The translations under genes and the position numbers were made by a program. A stretch of 64,000 nucleotides of DNA from AP-15 sp963703855 (GTDB lineage Bacteria; Pseudomonadota; Alphaproteobacteria; ATCC43930; CGMCC-115725). Within the stretch, counting starts at the first letter, position 1; every line of letters begins with the position of its first letter. Location: the NCBI GenBank assembly GCA_963703855.1, contig CAVPFW010000006.1:1-64000 (forward strand), read 5' to 3'. Shown piece after piece: positions 17,852 through 26,298 of the stretch. Under the pieces are notes generated by a model. That model was not told the DNA's origin and made no database searches. It saw nothing but the letters and a program-made list of their open reading frames with translations.

Positions 17852-19075
17852 ATGCCGTCGTTCCGCTGGTCGGCGATCAATGGCGGCGGCGAGGTGATCC
17901 GCGGCTTGATGGATGCGCCCGACCGGGCCGCCGTCGTCGAGCGGCTGCAGCGCCAGGGGCAGACCGTGCTGCGCGCCGACCCGGCGGGCGGCCGCCGGGG
18001 CCTCGGCGAGCTGCTGCAGCTCGAGCTCGGCGGCGCGCGCGGCCTCGACAAGAATGCGCTGAGCGAGACCACCCGCGAGCTCGCGATTATGCTGGGCGCC
18101 GGGCAGGATCTCGACCGCGCCTTGCGCTTCGTCGTCGACAACACCCGCAGCACCCGCGCCCGCACGATCCTCGGCAATGTCCGCGACAAGGTGCGCTCGG
18201 GCAGCTCATTGGCGGCGGCGCTCGCCGGCGAGCCGCGCAGCTTTTCGAAGCTCTACGTCGGCCTGGTCCGCGCCGGCGAAGCAGGCGGCGCCCTGCCGGC
18301 CAGCCTCGAGCGCCTCGCCGGGTTGCTCGAGCGCGAGCGCAGCCTGACCGCCAGCATGCGCGCCGCGCTGATCTATCCGGCCTTGCTGGTGGTCGCGGCG
18401 ATCGGCTCGATCGTGCTGCTGCTCGATTACGTGCTGCCCCAGTTCACCCCGATCTTCGAGCAGGCCGGGGCCCAGCTGCCGACCGCTACCCGGGTGCTGA
18501 TGACCCTTGGCGCCGTGGTCGGCGCCGCCACCCCGTGGCTGGGGCTGGGGTTGCTCGCTGCCGTCCTCGCCGCCCGCCAGCTGCTGGCCCGGCCGGCCTA
18601 TCGGCTCCGGCTCGACCGGCTGCTGCTGCGGCTGCCGATCGCCGGCACCTTGCTGCGCGAGACCTTGGCCGCCCGGCTGACGCGCACCCTCGGCAGCCTG
18701 TTGGAAAACGGCGTGCCGCTGATCGCAGCACTCGGCATCGCCAAGGATGCGCTCGGCAATCTCGCGGCGGCGGACGCAGTCGAAGCGGCCTCGCTCCAGG
18801 CCAAGGGGGGCGCCGGCCTGGCCCGGCCGCTCGCCGCCGCCGGCGTGTTTCCGCTGCGCACCATTCATCTGCTGCAGCTCGGCGAGGAAGCAGCGCAGCT
18901 CGCGGCGATGTCGCTGAAGGCCGCCGAGATCCACGACGAGCAGGCGCGGCTGATGATGCAGCGCCTGGTGGCCTTGGCGGTGCCGCTGATCACGATCGCG
19001 ATGGGTCTCGCGGTTGCCGGCATCATCAGCGCGCTGCTGACCGCGATGCTGAGCCTCAATGACCTCGCCGCCTGA
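17852..19075 (+). CDS. gspF: Type II secretion system inner-membrane protein GspF
   Basis: A 407-residue polytopic platform protein of the T2SS. The short N-terminal region (FRWSAINGGGEVIRGLMDA) is followed by two repeated T2SSF domains with FxxxLxxLLxAGxxLxxAL-type sequence (TTRELAIMLGAGQDLDRAL and LTRTLGSLLENGVPLIAALGIAKD). Membrane spans lie around residues 170-190, 220-245 and 375-400. It couples GspE to the pseudopilus. A 164-bp gap with no gene separates it from gspE, and its 3' end overlaps gspH by 17 nt. Confidence 0.94.
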   Translation: MPSFRWSAINGGGEVIRGLMDAPDRAAVVERLQRQGQTVLRADPAGGRRGLGELLQLELGGARGLDKNALSETTRELAIMLGAGQDLDRALRFVVDNTRSTRARTILGNVRDKVRSGSSLAAALAGEPRSFSKLYVGLVRAGEAGGALPASLERLAGLLERERSLTASMRAALIYPALLVVAAIGSIVLLLDYVLPQFTPIFEQAGAQLPTATRVLMTLGAVVGAATPWLGLGLLAAVLAARQLLARPAYRLRLDRLLLRLPIAGTLLRETLAARLTRTLGSLLENGVPLIAALGIAKDALGNLAAADAVEAASLQAKGGAGLARPLAAAGVFPLRTIHLLQLGEEAAQLAAMSLKAAEIHDEQARLMMQRLVALAVPLITIAMGLAVAGIISALLTAMLSLNDLAA

Positions 19076-19544
19076 GGTTGGCCCGCAACCGCCGCCGGGC
19101 GTCGATCGGCATCGCGGCTTCAGCCTGATCGAGCTGCTGGCGGCGCTCGCCGTCATGGGATTGGCGCTGGTTCTGATCGCCGGCTACAAAGCGCCGTGGA
19201 GCCGTACCCTTGGGCTCGAGGGGACCGCCGCCGAGATCGCCTCGGGTCTGCGCCTGGCACGCTCGCAGGCGATCGCCGACGACCGCCCGGTCGCCTTCGC
19301 GCTCGATCTGGCCGGCCATCGCTACCGGGTCGGCGCCGCGGCTGCGCGCAGCCTGCCCGCCAGGCTCTCGATCGCGCTGTTGACGGTCGACGGCGAAAAG
19401 CGCAGCGCCACCGCGGGCGAGGTCCGCTTCAACCCCGACGGCAGCTCGACCGGCGGCAGGATCACGCTCGCCGACGGGCCGCGGCAGGTCGCGGTCGGCG
19501 TCGACTGGCTGACCGGGCGGGTCACGGTCGCCGATGTGCGCTGA
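19059..19544 (+). CDS. gspH: Type II secretion system minor pseudopilin GspH
   Basis: A 161-residue prepilin-like protein. A Pro-rich leader is followed by the cleavage/methylation motif G-FSLIELLAALAVMGLAL (Glu at +5 of the mature protein), the hydrophobic helix, and a GspH-type beta domain (EIASGLRLARSQAIADDRPVAFALD; VRFNPDGSSTGGRITLADG). It forms part of the pseudopilus and is processed by the prepilin peptidase at 15 kb. It overlaps gspF upstream and gspI downstream, so translation is coupled. Confidence 0.92.
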   Translation: MTSPPEVGPQPPPGVDRHRGFSLIELLAALAVMGLALVLIAGYKAPWSRTLGLEGTAAEIASGLRLARSQAIADDRPVAFALDLAGHRYRVGAAAARSLPARLSIALLTVDGEKRSATAGEVRFNPDGSSTGGRITLADGPRQVAVGVDWLTGRVTVADVR

Positions 19545-19956
19545 GGGCGCCCCGGCGGATGCCGGCTTCACCTTGCTCGAAGTCGTGGTGGCGCTGGCGA
19601 TCGCCGGGCTGGCGCTGGTCGGGCTGTTCCAAGCCGGGACCGGCGGGTTGTTTGCGGTCGACACCGCGGCGCGGGCCGAGGAAGCCCTGCAGCGCGCCCA
19701 GTCCCACCTTGCCGCGGTCGGGCGCGACGCCGCACTGATCGAGGGCGATTCCCGCGGGGATGACGGCGGCGGCTATCGTTGGCGGTTGCGGATACAGCCT
19801 GTGGCGCAGCGCCAAGGGTTGGGAGCGGACGGGGTCACCTCGCAGACGACGAGCCTGTTCGATGTCGCGGTCGCCATCTCGTGGCGGGTGCGCGGCCACG
19901 AGCGCGCGGTGGTGCTGCGCACCTTGCGTCTCGGCACCGCCGGCGCCGGCGGCTGA
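19534..19956 (+). CDS. gspI: Type II secretion system minor pseudopilin GspI
   Basis: A 140-residue prepilin-like protein with cleavage motif G-FTLLEVVVALAIAGLALVGL near residue 11 and a short globular domain (RAQSHLAAVGRDAALIEGD ... YRWRLRIQP ... FDVAVAISWRVRGHERAVVLRTLRLG). The small size, ALAIAGLAL core and ending RTLRLG fit GspI, part of the GspK-I-J tip complex. It overlaps the end of gspH by 11 nt. Confidence 0.92.
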   Translation: MCAEGAPADAGFTLLEVVVALAIAGLALVGLFQAGTGGLFAVDTAARAEEALQRAQSHLAAVGRDAALIEGDSRGDDGGGYRWRLRIQPVAQRQGLGADGVTSQTTSLFDVAVAISWRVRGHERAVVLRTLRLGTAGAGG

Positions 19957-19963
19957 TCCGGCC

Positions 19964-20572
19964 GTGGAGCCGAAATACCCGGCCGGCCGACAGAGCGGGT
20001 TCACCTTGCTCGAGATGCTCGTGGTCGTCGTCGTGCTCGGCCTGTTGATGGTCGGGTTGACCCAGGGCGTGCGCGCCGGGTTGGCGCTGTGGACGGCGCA
20101 GCAGCGCCGCGTCGCCGAAACCGCCGAGCTCGATGCCTCGGCACGCATCCTGCGCACCCTCTTGACCGGCATTGCGGTGCCGGCGTCGAACGGCGCCGCC
20201 GCCGGCGACAGCGGCCTCAAGGGCGAGAGCGATCGTCTGAGCTTTGTCGGCGAGCTTCCGACCGGGCTCGGCACCACCCGGCGCGCCGACATCTCGATCG
20301 CGTTGCGCGGGCGGCGGGTGCTGCTGACCTGGACGCCGCATCGGCACGAAATTTCGCTGGCGCCGCCGCCGGCGCCGGTCGAGACCGAGCTGATCAACGG
20401 CGTCGATCATGTCGCTTTCTCATTTTGGGGCTCCGCTGCGCCGGACCAACCGGCGGAATGGCAGACACGGTGGGACGGCGCTCAGGCCCCGGCGCTGATC
20501 CGCATTCGCATCGGGTTCGTCAAGGACGACCGGCGCCGCTGGCCCGATCTGATCGTCGCCGCCGAGCTGTGA
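19964..20572 (+). CDS. gspJ: Type II secretion system minor pseudopilin GspJ
   Basis: A 202-residue prepilin-like protein starting at a GTG seven nt after the gspI stop (VEPKYPAGRQS-GFTLLEMLVVVVVLGLLMVGL). The longer open frame upstream would overlap gspI in another frame and bury the cleavage site far from the N-terminus, so the GTG is preferred. After the hydrophobic helix the sequence (LDASARILRTLLTGIAVP; LSFVGELPTGLG; VDHVAFSFWGS) matches GspJ, a component of the pseudopilus tip. Confidence 0.9.
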   Translation: MEPKYPAGRQSGFTLLEMLVVVVVLGLLMVGLTQGVRAGLALWTAQQRRVAETAELDASARILRTLLTGIAVPASNGAAAGDSGLKGESDRLSFVGELPTGLGTTRRADISIALRGRRVLLTWTPHRHEISLAPPPAPVETELINGVDHVAFSFWGSAAPDQPAEWQTRWDGAQAPALIRIRIGFVKDDRRRWPDLIVAAEL

Positions 20573-20871
20573 GCGTGGCCGGCAATTCGCCGCGCCGCGA
20601 ACCGGCCGCGACCCATGGTCGAGCGCCTTCGTCTGCGTTCCTCGCGCCAACCGAGAAGCACACGATACGTGCACGCGTGTTGCGCGATAAAAAAGGGTTC
20701 GTCGAGCGCCCGACGACGAGGCTTGGCCTCGCAATCGCCTTGATCGAGCCACATTCGGACCCTTTGCTCGCCGGGTCGAGGCGGGCGCCTGTCGGCCTTG
20801 GCCGTCCGCCCCCTGGTCTGTAGCATGGCGGCGCAGCTTCTAGCGGATTTGGATCGGCTCGGTATCGGGTC
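20573..20871. other. Intergenic region splitting the T2SS cluster
   Basis: About 300 bp between gspJ and gspL without a convincing gene. It contains a short AT-rich run (GATAAAAAAGGG around 20686-20697) and nested dyads such as CGTGCACG. It may hold a second promoter for the gspL-M-C-D-K half of the cluster. Confidence 0.4.
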
Positions 20872-21909
20872 ATGGTGCGCGATTTTTTCAGCTGGTGGTT
20901 CGGACAGCTGGCGGACCTTTTGCCCCAGCAGCTGCGCCGTTCTGCTCCGACCGCTGCCGATGCGACGGTAATCACCCCGATCGCGGCAACCGGTCGGGAA
21001 ATCGAGGCCGTTTCCGTCGGCTTGCGCCGAAACGGCAAGGAGATGCTCCTTGGGCAATTCGCGATCGGCTCCTCGGGCCTCGCCGAATTGCCGCGCTCGG
21101 CCGGCAAACCGGCGGTGCTTCGCCTGGGCGAGGCGGAGGTGCTGGGCAAGACGGTAATCCTGCCGCTCGCCGCCGAACGCGAGCTCGATCAGGCCCTGGC
21201 CTTTGAAATGGATCGGGAAACCCCGTTCAAGGTCGAGGAGCTGTACTGGAACCACCGCATCGAAGCGGCCGACCGGCAAAACGGGCGATTGTCCGTGCGC
21301 CTGCTGCTGATCCCCAAGGCGAAGCTGGCTCCGCTGCTGGCGTTCCTCGGCCAGATTGGCGTGGCGCCGGTGCGGGCGGAGATCGCCGACGGACCCGACG
21401 CGGGGAGTTGGCTGCCGCTCGACGGCGACGGCCGCCCCGCTCATCCCGGCTTCAGCCGCCTGGTCAAGCCGGCGGCAGCGTGCTTGGCGGTGCTGGTGCT
21501 GGCGGCGATCGTCACGCCTTTCGTGCGGCAGACGACGACGATGGCGGGGCTCGACCGGGAGCTCGCCGCCGGCCGAGCCGCCGCCGCCGAAGGCGCGAGC
21601 CTGCGCCGGGAAATCCAGCGGCTGGCAGGCAGCGCCGATCTCGTCGAGAAGGAGCGCGACAAGGTCGGACAGCCGCTCGCAGTGCTGGCCGCGGTGACCC
21701 GCGTCATGCCCGACGATACCTATCTGACCGAGATGGAGCTGCAGGAGCGCAAGCTGACGTTGAGCGGCCGATCGGCCGCCGCCGCGCGGTTGATCGGCAC
21801 CTTCGCCGCCGACAGCGAATTCCGCAACCCCGCCTTCGCCGCGCCGGTCACCCGGATCGAGGCGCTTCACCAGGAGATCTTCACCATCATTACGGAGGTC
21901 TCACCGTAG
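20872..21909 (+). CDS. gspL: Type II secretion system protein GspL-like (PilN-domain)
   Basis: A 345-residue bitopic inner-membrane protein. The N-terminal region has an ASKHA-like cytoplasmic part (LPLAAERELDQALAFEMDRETPFKVEELYWNHRIE). One membrane helix lies around residues 200-217 (AACLAVLVLAAIVTPFV), then a coiled-coil and a periplasmic PilN/GspL ferredoxin-like domain (LAAVTRVMPDDTYLTEMELQERKLTLSGRSAAAARLIGTF). It would join GspE to the pseudopilus platform with GspM. The downstream gene begins within ~15 bp. Confidence 0.86.
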   Translation: MVRDFFSWWFGQLADLLPQQLRRSAPTAADATVITPIAATGREIEAVSVGLRRNGKEMLLGQFAIGSSGLAELPRSAGKPAVLRLGEAEVLGKTVILPLAAERELDQALAFEMDRETPFKVEELYWNHRIEAADRQNGRLSVRLLLIPKAKLAPLLAFLGQIGVAPVRAEIADGPDAGSWLPLDGDGRPAHPGFSRLVKPAAACLAVLVLAAIVTPFVRQTTTMAGLDRELAAGRAAAAEGASLRREIQRLAGSADLVEKERDKVGQPLAVLAAVTRVMPDDTYLTEMELQERKLTLSGRSAAAARLIGTFAADSEFRNPAFAAPVTRIEALHQEIFTIITEVSP

Positions 21910-22059
21910 TCTCGCTCACAGCCATGCCGACCGGTCGGCGAGGCCGACTTCTGGCATTGAGTTCTGGCGCTCGCCGCCGCAGGGGGCCTGTATTTTCTGG
22001 CGGCAGCTCCGCTGCTCGACCTCTACGCAGGACGACAGGCGCATCTGGAAGACGGCCGC

Positions 22060-22515
22060 ATGCTGCTCCCCCGGCTGCAGGCGGCCGCCGCCGCGTTGCC
22101 CGCGCTGCGCGCCCGGGTGGCCGAGCTGCAGGCCGCGGCGCGCACCCGCAAGGTCTCCCTCGACGGCGCCAGCGACGCTGTCGCCTCGGCCAATCTGCAG
22201 AGCCGTATCGAGGGGTTCGCCGCCTCGGTCGGCGCCACGATCGGCAGCACCGAGAGCCTTCCGGCCGAGGCCCGCGACGGCTATCGCCGAATCGGGCTGC
22301 GCTTTGCCCTCAACGGTCCATACGAGACCTTGGTGAACCTGCTCGCCAAGCTCGAGGAGGCGACGCCCCCTCTGGTCGTCGACAATCTGCAGGTCCACGG
22401 CGTGCTGCGGCGACCCGGGCTGCCGCCGGCCGGCGGCGCCGATCTCGGTCTCGATGCCGGGCTTGACGTCTACGGTTTCCGCAGCAACGACAAATCGGCC
22501 GCGAACGAGCCATGA
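22060..22515 (+). CDS. gspM: Type II secretion system protein GspM-like (5' end frame-disrupted)
   Basis: The intact part is 151 residues: a coiled-coil segment (LPRLQAAAAALPALRARVAELQAAA) and a periplasmic ferredoxin-like domain (LQSRIEGFAASVGATIGSTESLP; FALNGPYETLVNLLAKLEEATPPLVVDNLQV), as in GspM. The same frame is coding further upstream to ~21961 and encodes the expected membrane helix (LAAAGGLYFLAAAPLLDL), but it lacks a normal start there. The start MPTGRRGRLLAL lies at 21924 in another frame. Removing one T from the TT at 21962-21963 joins the two into one protein, so the natural gene is probably 21924-22515. It overlaps the next gene by 4 nt. Confidence 0.8.
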   Translation: MLLPRLQAAAAALPALRARVAELQAAARTRKVSLDGASDAVASANLQSRIEGFAASVGATIGSTESLPAEARDGYRRIGLRFALNGPYETLVNLLAKLEEATPPLVVDNLQVHGVLRRPGLPPAGGADLGLDAGLDVYGFRSNDKSAANEP

Positions 22516-23135
22516 TCGACCGCCTGGCGCTTCCTTTGCTGCTCGCCGGCTGCGTGCTGTTCGCCGCGATCGTGTTCGCCGAGATCGAGCCCGCGCCCGC
22601 CCCGGCGAGAACGGCGATCGCGGCTCCGCCGCCCGATGCTCCGCCCGCGCCGGTGCGCCGCGCGCTCGGCGGCCGGTATGACCAGCTGGTGGCGACCACC
22701 CTCGCGCGGCCGTTGTTCAGCAGCACGCGGCGGCCCGCGCCTCCCGGCGGTGCCGACACCGAGCCGGATTCCGGGCTCGCCGACACCCGGCTGACCGGGA
22801 TCGTGACCGAGCCCGGTCATCGGATCGCGATCTTCGCCCCGGCCGGGGCGAAGGCATTGACGGTTACCGAGGGCGAGACCGTGAGCGGCTGGCGGATCGA
22901 AAGCATCACCCCGCGCGAGGTCTCGCTCAGCGGTCCCAGCGGGATCAAGACCTTGCAGCCGAAAATCGACCCGAACCTGGCTCCGGCCGCGGGCCCGCCC
23001 GCGGTGCCCAACGAGGCCGCCGCGCCGGCAAAACGGGGCGTTCTCCCCCTTTCCGCCGTCGTGCGGCCGGGGATTCCGCCGAGAGTGTTCAACCGGGGCC
23101 CGATGCGGCCGGGTCTGATGCGAGGGCAGGAATGA
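22512..23135 (+). CDS. Type II secretion system GspC/GspN-like protein
   Basis: A 207-residue bitopic protein. An N-terminal membrane anchor (LALPLLLAGCVLFAAIVFAEI) is followed by a Pro/Ala-rich linker, then the sequence YDQLVATTLARPLFSSTRRP and a GspC homology-region-like beta domain (LTGIVTEPGHRIAIFAPAGAKALTVTEGETVSGWRIESITPREVSLSG). It would link the inner-membrane platform to the secretin. No PDZ domain is present, so it is a minimal GspC or the GspN-type protein of alphaproteobacterial clusters. It overlaps gspM and gspD by 4 nt each, indicating tight coupling. Confidence 0.85.
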   Translation: MIDRLALPLLLAGCVLFAAIVFAEIEPAPAPARTAIAAPPPDAPPAPVRRALGGRYDQLVATTLARPLFSSTRRPAPPGGADTEPDSGLADTRLTGIVTEPGHRIAIFAPAGAKALTVTEGETVSGWRIESITPREVSLSGPSGIKTLQPKIDPNLAPAAGPPAVPNEAAAPAKRGVLPLSAVVRPGIPPRVFNRGPMRPGLMRGQE

Positions 23136-25417
23136 ACCGCCGCCGAGCGGCAGGTCTGCCGGTCCTGGCCATGCTGCTGATCGTTCTCGGCTCGTGCCAG
23201 GCCCCGCCGGCCCCCGGCCTGACCCCGCTCGAACAGCCGGGGGTTCTGCAGCCGGCAGCGCCGCGAGTGAGCGGGCCGGTCCCGACCGATCACACCCATC
23301 AACGCGCCTTCGAGGATCGGCGGGCCGCGAGCGCGCTGCCCGGCGCGCAGGCGCCGGCGCCGGCGCCCCCCGGCGCCGTCGCCGGCCAGAACGGCGACGT
23401 GACCCTCAATTTTGTCGACACCGATATTCGCGAGATCGTCCGCACGATTCTCGGCGCCACGCTCAAGCTCGATTTTACCATCGACCCCAGCGTCCACGGG
23501 ACCGGGTCGATCGAGACGGCAACACCGCTGTCGCGTTCGGCCTTGCTGCCGGCGCTCGAAACCGTGCTCAACCAGAATGGCGCGACCTTGGTGCAAAGAG
23601 GCGGCATCTACGCCGTCGTGCCGATCGCGATCGGCACCGTCACCAACCAAGCCTCGGGCGCGAGCCCGATCGGCGCCGGGGCCGAGGTGGTGCCGCTGCG
23701 CTACACCGCGGCCAAGGACGTCGCCAAGCTGCTCGAGCCCTATGTCGGCGAGGGCGGCAAGATCGCCGCCGACCCCGTGCGCAACTCGGTCCTGGTGACC
23801 GGCGATGCGGCCGTGCGCCAGACCCTGGTCGGCCTGATCCGCACGTTCGACACCGATATCCTGTCGGGCCGATCCTACGCCCTGTTCCCGGCCGGCGACG
23901 GGGACCCGGCCAAGATCGCGGGCGAGCTCGAAAAAGTGCTGCAGGCCCAGAGCGAAGGCGCGCTCGGCGGCATCGTTCAAGTCATGCCGATGGAACGGGT
24001 CAACGCGGTCCTCGTGGTCTCCGCGCAGCCGCGCTACATCGACGCCGCGGATCGTTTTTTCCGGCTGGCGGCTCGGGTCGAGGACGCGACCGCGCGGGCC
24101 TGGCATGTCTACTACGTGCAGAACGGGCAGAGCGCCGATCTCGAGAACCTGCTGCAGCGGGCCTTCACCCCGGCCCATGTCTCGGCGACCCCGGCCGCCC
24201 CCGGCAGCACCGCCCCCGGCGCCGGCCAGCAGAACCTGGGTTTCGGGAACGCGGCAGGCGGGGCGGGGGGTGCGGCGGGCACCGGGGGAGCCGGTGGCAC
24301 GACCGGCCTCGGCGGCGCCGCCGGCACGACCGGCCAGACCGGCGCCGCTGGCGGGGCCGGCGGGGGTCTCGGCTCGAACATTCCGGCGATGCCGACCCCG
24401 GCGGCGGCGACGGAAACCCCGGCTACCGAACCGCTGTCGACCGAGACCGGCGGCGGCGCCGGCGCGACCGAGAACCGGATCCGCATCATCGCCAACCGCA
24501 CCAACAACGCCCTGTTGATCTATGCGACGCCGATCGAGTACTCGGTCATCGAGGGCATGCTGCGCAAGATCGACATCATCCCGCTGCAAGTGCTGATCGA
24601 GGCCACGATCGCCGAAGTCGATCTCAACGATCAATTGCAATACGGCACGCAATTTTACTTCAAGACCGACCACATCGCGGAAACCCTGGGCACGCCGGCG
24701 ATCCAGAACTTTCCGGCGCTCGGTGCGCTCAGCTATCCGTCGCCTTCCCCCTATTTCGTGCTGAGCAAGGCGCCGAATTTTGCCCTCGCGGCCTTGGCCC
24801 AGGTGACCAAGGTCAAGGTGCTGTCGGCGCCCGAAGTCATGGTTCTGGACAACCAACCGGCGCGGCTGCAGGTCGGCCAGCAGGTGCCGGTCCTGACCGG
24901 AACCGCGACCAGCACCCTGGCGGCGGGCGCCCCGGTCGTCAACAGCGTCGATTATCACGAGACCGGGGTCATCATGCAGGTGACCCCGCGGGTCAACACC
25001 GGCGGTCTCGTCACCCTCGATATCGCTCAGGAAGTCAGCGATGTGGCCGCGGCGGCGACCAACACGGTCACCGGGTCGCCGACCTTCGACGATCAGGTGT
25101 TCCGCACGCGGGTGGCGGTCCAGGACGGCCAGACGGTCGGGATGGCGGGGCTGATCCGCGACAACGTATCCGTGGGGAACACCGGTCTTCCGTTCCTCAA
25201 GGACATCCCCATTCTCAGCACGCTGTTCTCGACCCAATCCAACGCCCGCATGCGCGCCGAGCTGCTGGTGCTGATCACCCCGCACGTCGTCCACGATCAG
25301 CGCGACGCGCGCGCGCTGACCGAGGATCTGCGCAGCCAGCTGATCAACGCCGGGCTGGTGCCCCAGCAGGTGGAACGGCGGGGCGCCTCGGGCTCGGCCA
25401 ACCCCAACGGCTTGTGA
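23132..25417 (+). CDS. gspD: Type II secretion system secretin GspD
   Basis: A 761-residue outer-membrane secretin. The N-terminus is a lipoprotein signal (MNRRRAAGLPVLAMLLIVLGSC, Cys ~22), so it may assemble without a separate pilotin. N0 domain (VTLNFVDTDIREIVRTILGATLKLDFTIDP) and N1-N3 domains follow. A Gly/Ala/Thr-rich insertion occupies residues ~370-440 inside N3. The secretin core has VLSAPEVMVLDNQPARLQVGQQVPVLTG, VDYHETGVIMQVTPRVNTGGLV and GLPFLKDIPILSTLFSTQSN. It forms the channel through which folded proteins leave the cell. Confidence 0.95.
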   Translation: MNRRRAAGLPVLAMLLIVLGSCQAPPAPGLTPLEQPGVLQPAAPRVSGPVPTDHTHQRAFEDRRAASALPGAQAPAPAPPGAVAGQNGDVTLNFVDTDIREIVRTILGATLKLDFTIDPSVHGTGSIETATPLSRSALLPALETVLNQNGATLVQRGGIYAVVPIAIGTVTNQASGASPIGAGAEVVPLRYTAAKDVAKLLEPYVGEGGKIAADPVRNSVLVTGDAAVRQTLVGLIRTFDTDILSGRSYALFPAGDGDPAKIAGELEKVLQAQSEGALGGIVQVMPMERVNAVLVVSAQPRYIDAADRFFRLAARVEDATARAWHVYYVQNGQSADLENLLQRAFTPAHVSATPAAPGSTAPGAGQQNLGFGNAAGGAGGAAGTGGAGGTTGLGGAAGTTGQTGAAGGAGGGLGSNIPAMPTPAAATETPATEPLSTETGGGAGATENRIRIIANRTNNALLIYATPIEYSVIEGMLRKIDIIPLQVLIEATIAEVDLNDQLQYGTQFYFKTDHIAETLGTPAIQNFPALGALSYPSPSPYFVLSKAPNFALAALAQVTKVKVLSAPEVMVLDNQPARLQVGQQVPVLTGTATSTLAAGAPVVNSVDYHETGVIMQVTPRVNTGGLVTLDIAQEVSDVAAAATNTVTGSPTFDDQVFRTRVAVQDGQTVGMAGLIRDNVSVGNTGLPFLKDIPILSTLFSTQSNARMRAELLVLITPHVVHDQRDARALTEDLRSQLINAGLVPQQVERRGASGSANPNGL

Positions 25418-25422
25418 GGCCG

Positions 25423-26262
25423 ATGCGGCGATCGGCGCCGCGCCGGTCGTTGCGCCGCAGCGGCGGCTTTGCGCTCTTGATCGTGCTGTGGACATTGGTG
25501 TTGATCGCCTTTGTCGTCCTCCACCTGACGGCGAGCGGGCGAACCGAGATCCGCATCGCCGACAATCTCGTCGACAACGCGGTGGCCGGGGCCGCGGCCG
25601 ACGGGGCCATCGCCGAGGCGATCTTCAACTTGTCCAACCCGCAGCCTCAGCAGCGCTGGCCGCTCGACGGGACCGCCCACCAGCTGGCGATCGGCGACAG
25701 CCGAGTGGTCGTGCGGCTCGAAGACGAGGCGGCGCGGATCAATCCGAACCTCGCTGCGCCGCCGCTGATCGAAGCGCTGCTGCGTGCGGTCGGCAGCAAC
25801 CGCGACAGCGCGCGCCGCCTCGCCGCGGCGATCGCGGACTGGGTCGGCTCAACCCAGACGCCTCGGCCGCAGGAGGCGCTGCTCGCCGAGTATCGTGCCG
25901 CGGGGCTCGATTACGGGCCGCCGGGGTCGCCGCTCGAGAGCTTGGGCGAGCTCGGCCGGGTGCTCGGCGTGACCCCGGCGCTGCTCGCCGCGCTGCGGCC
26001 CCATCTGACCTTGTTCGGCCCGGCCGAGCCCGACCCGAGCGAGGCCGACCCGGTGGTCGCCGCGGCGCTCGCCCAGATCCCGCAGACCGCCCAAGCCGCT
26101 GCGCCGGTCGGCGCGACGCCCGCGGACGTGCTCACGGTGCGGATCGTCGCCGCAGGGTTCGGACCGGGGAACGCCCGAATTACCCGCATCGCGGTGGTGC
26201 GGGTCGGATCGAGCTTGCCTCAGGGCTATGCCGTGCTGGCCTGGGGGAACGCGGTCGACTGA
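25423..26262 (+). CDS. gspK: Type II secretion system minor pseudopilin GspK
   Basis: A 279-residue protein with the GspK-type prepilin motif G-FALLIVLWTLVLIAFVVLHLT; the usual Glu+5 is replaced by Ile, a hallmark of GspK. It is followed by RLEDEAARINPNLA and an alpha-domain with IADWVGS, LESLGELGRVLGVTPALLAALRPHLTLFG, as in GspK. It caps the pseudopilus tip with GspI and GspJ. The start at 25423 lies 5 nt after the gspD stop; a GTG at 25414 overlapping that stop is an alternative. Confidence 0.92.
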   Translation: MRRSAPRRSLRRSGGFALLIVLWTLVLIAFVVLHLTASGRTEIRIADNLVDNAVAGAAADGAIAEAIFNLSNPQPQQRWPLDGTAHQLAIGDSRVVVRLEDEAARINPNLAAPPLIEALLRAVGSNRDSARRLAAAIADWVGSTQTPRPQEALLAEYRAAGLDYGPPGSPLESLGELGRVLGVTPALLAALRPHLTLFGPAEPDPSEADPVVAAALAQIPQTAQAAAPVGATPADVLTVRIVAAGFGPGNARITRIAVVRVGSSLPQGYAVLAWGNAVD

Positions 26263-26298
26263 TCCCGGCAGCGGGCGGGCGGCCGACCGCCGCGCGTC

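Noticed and set aside
20660..20680. A possible second sigma-54 promoter before gspL (TGCACG-N4-TTGCG)
   Set aside because: The invariant GG of the -24 element is missing, so it does not meet the consensus.
22817..25495. An 892-residue open frame on the minus strand opposite gspD
   Set aside because: The sequence is His/Arg/Gly-rich without domains and mirrors gspD codons; the plus strand encodes a clear secretin. Long antisense frames are expected at this GC content.
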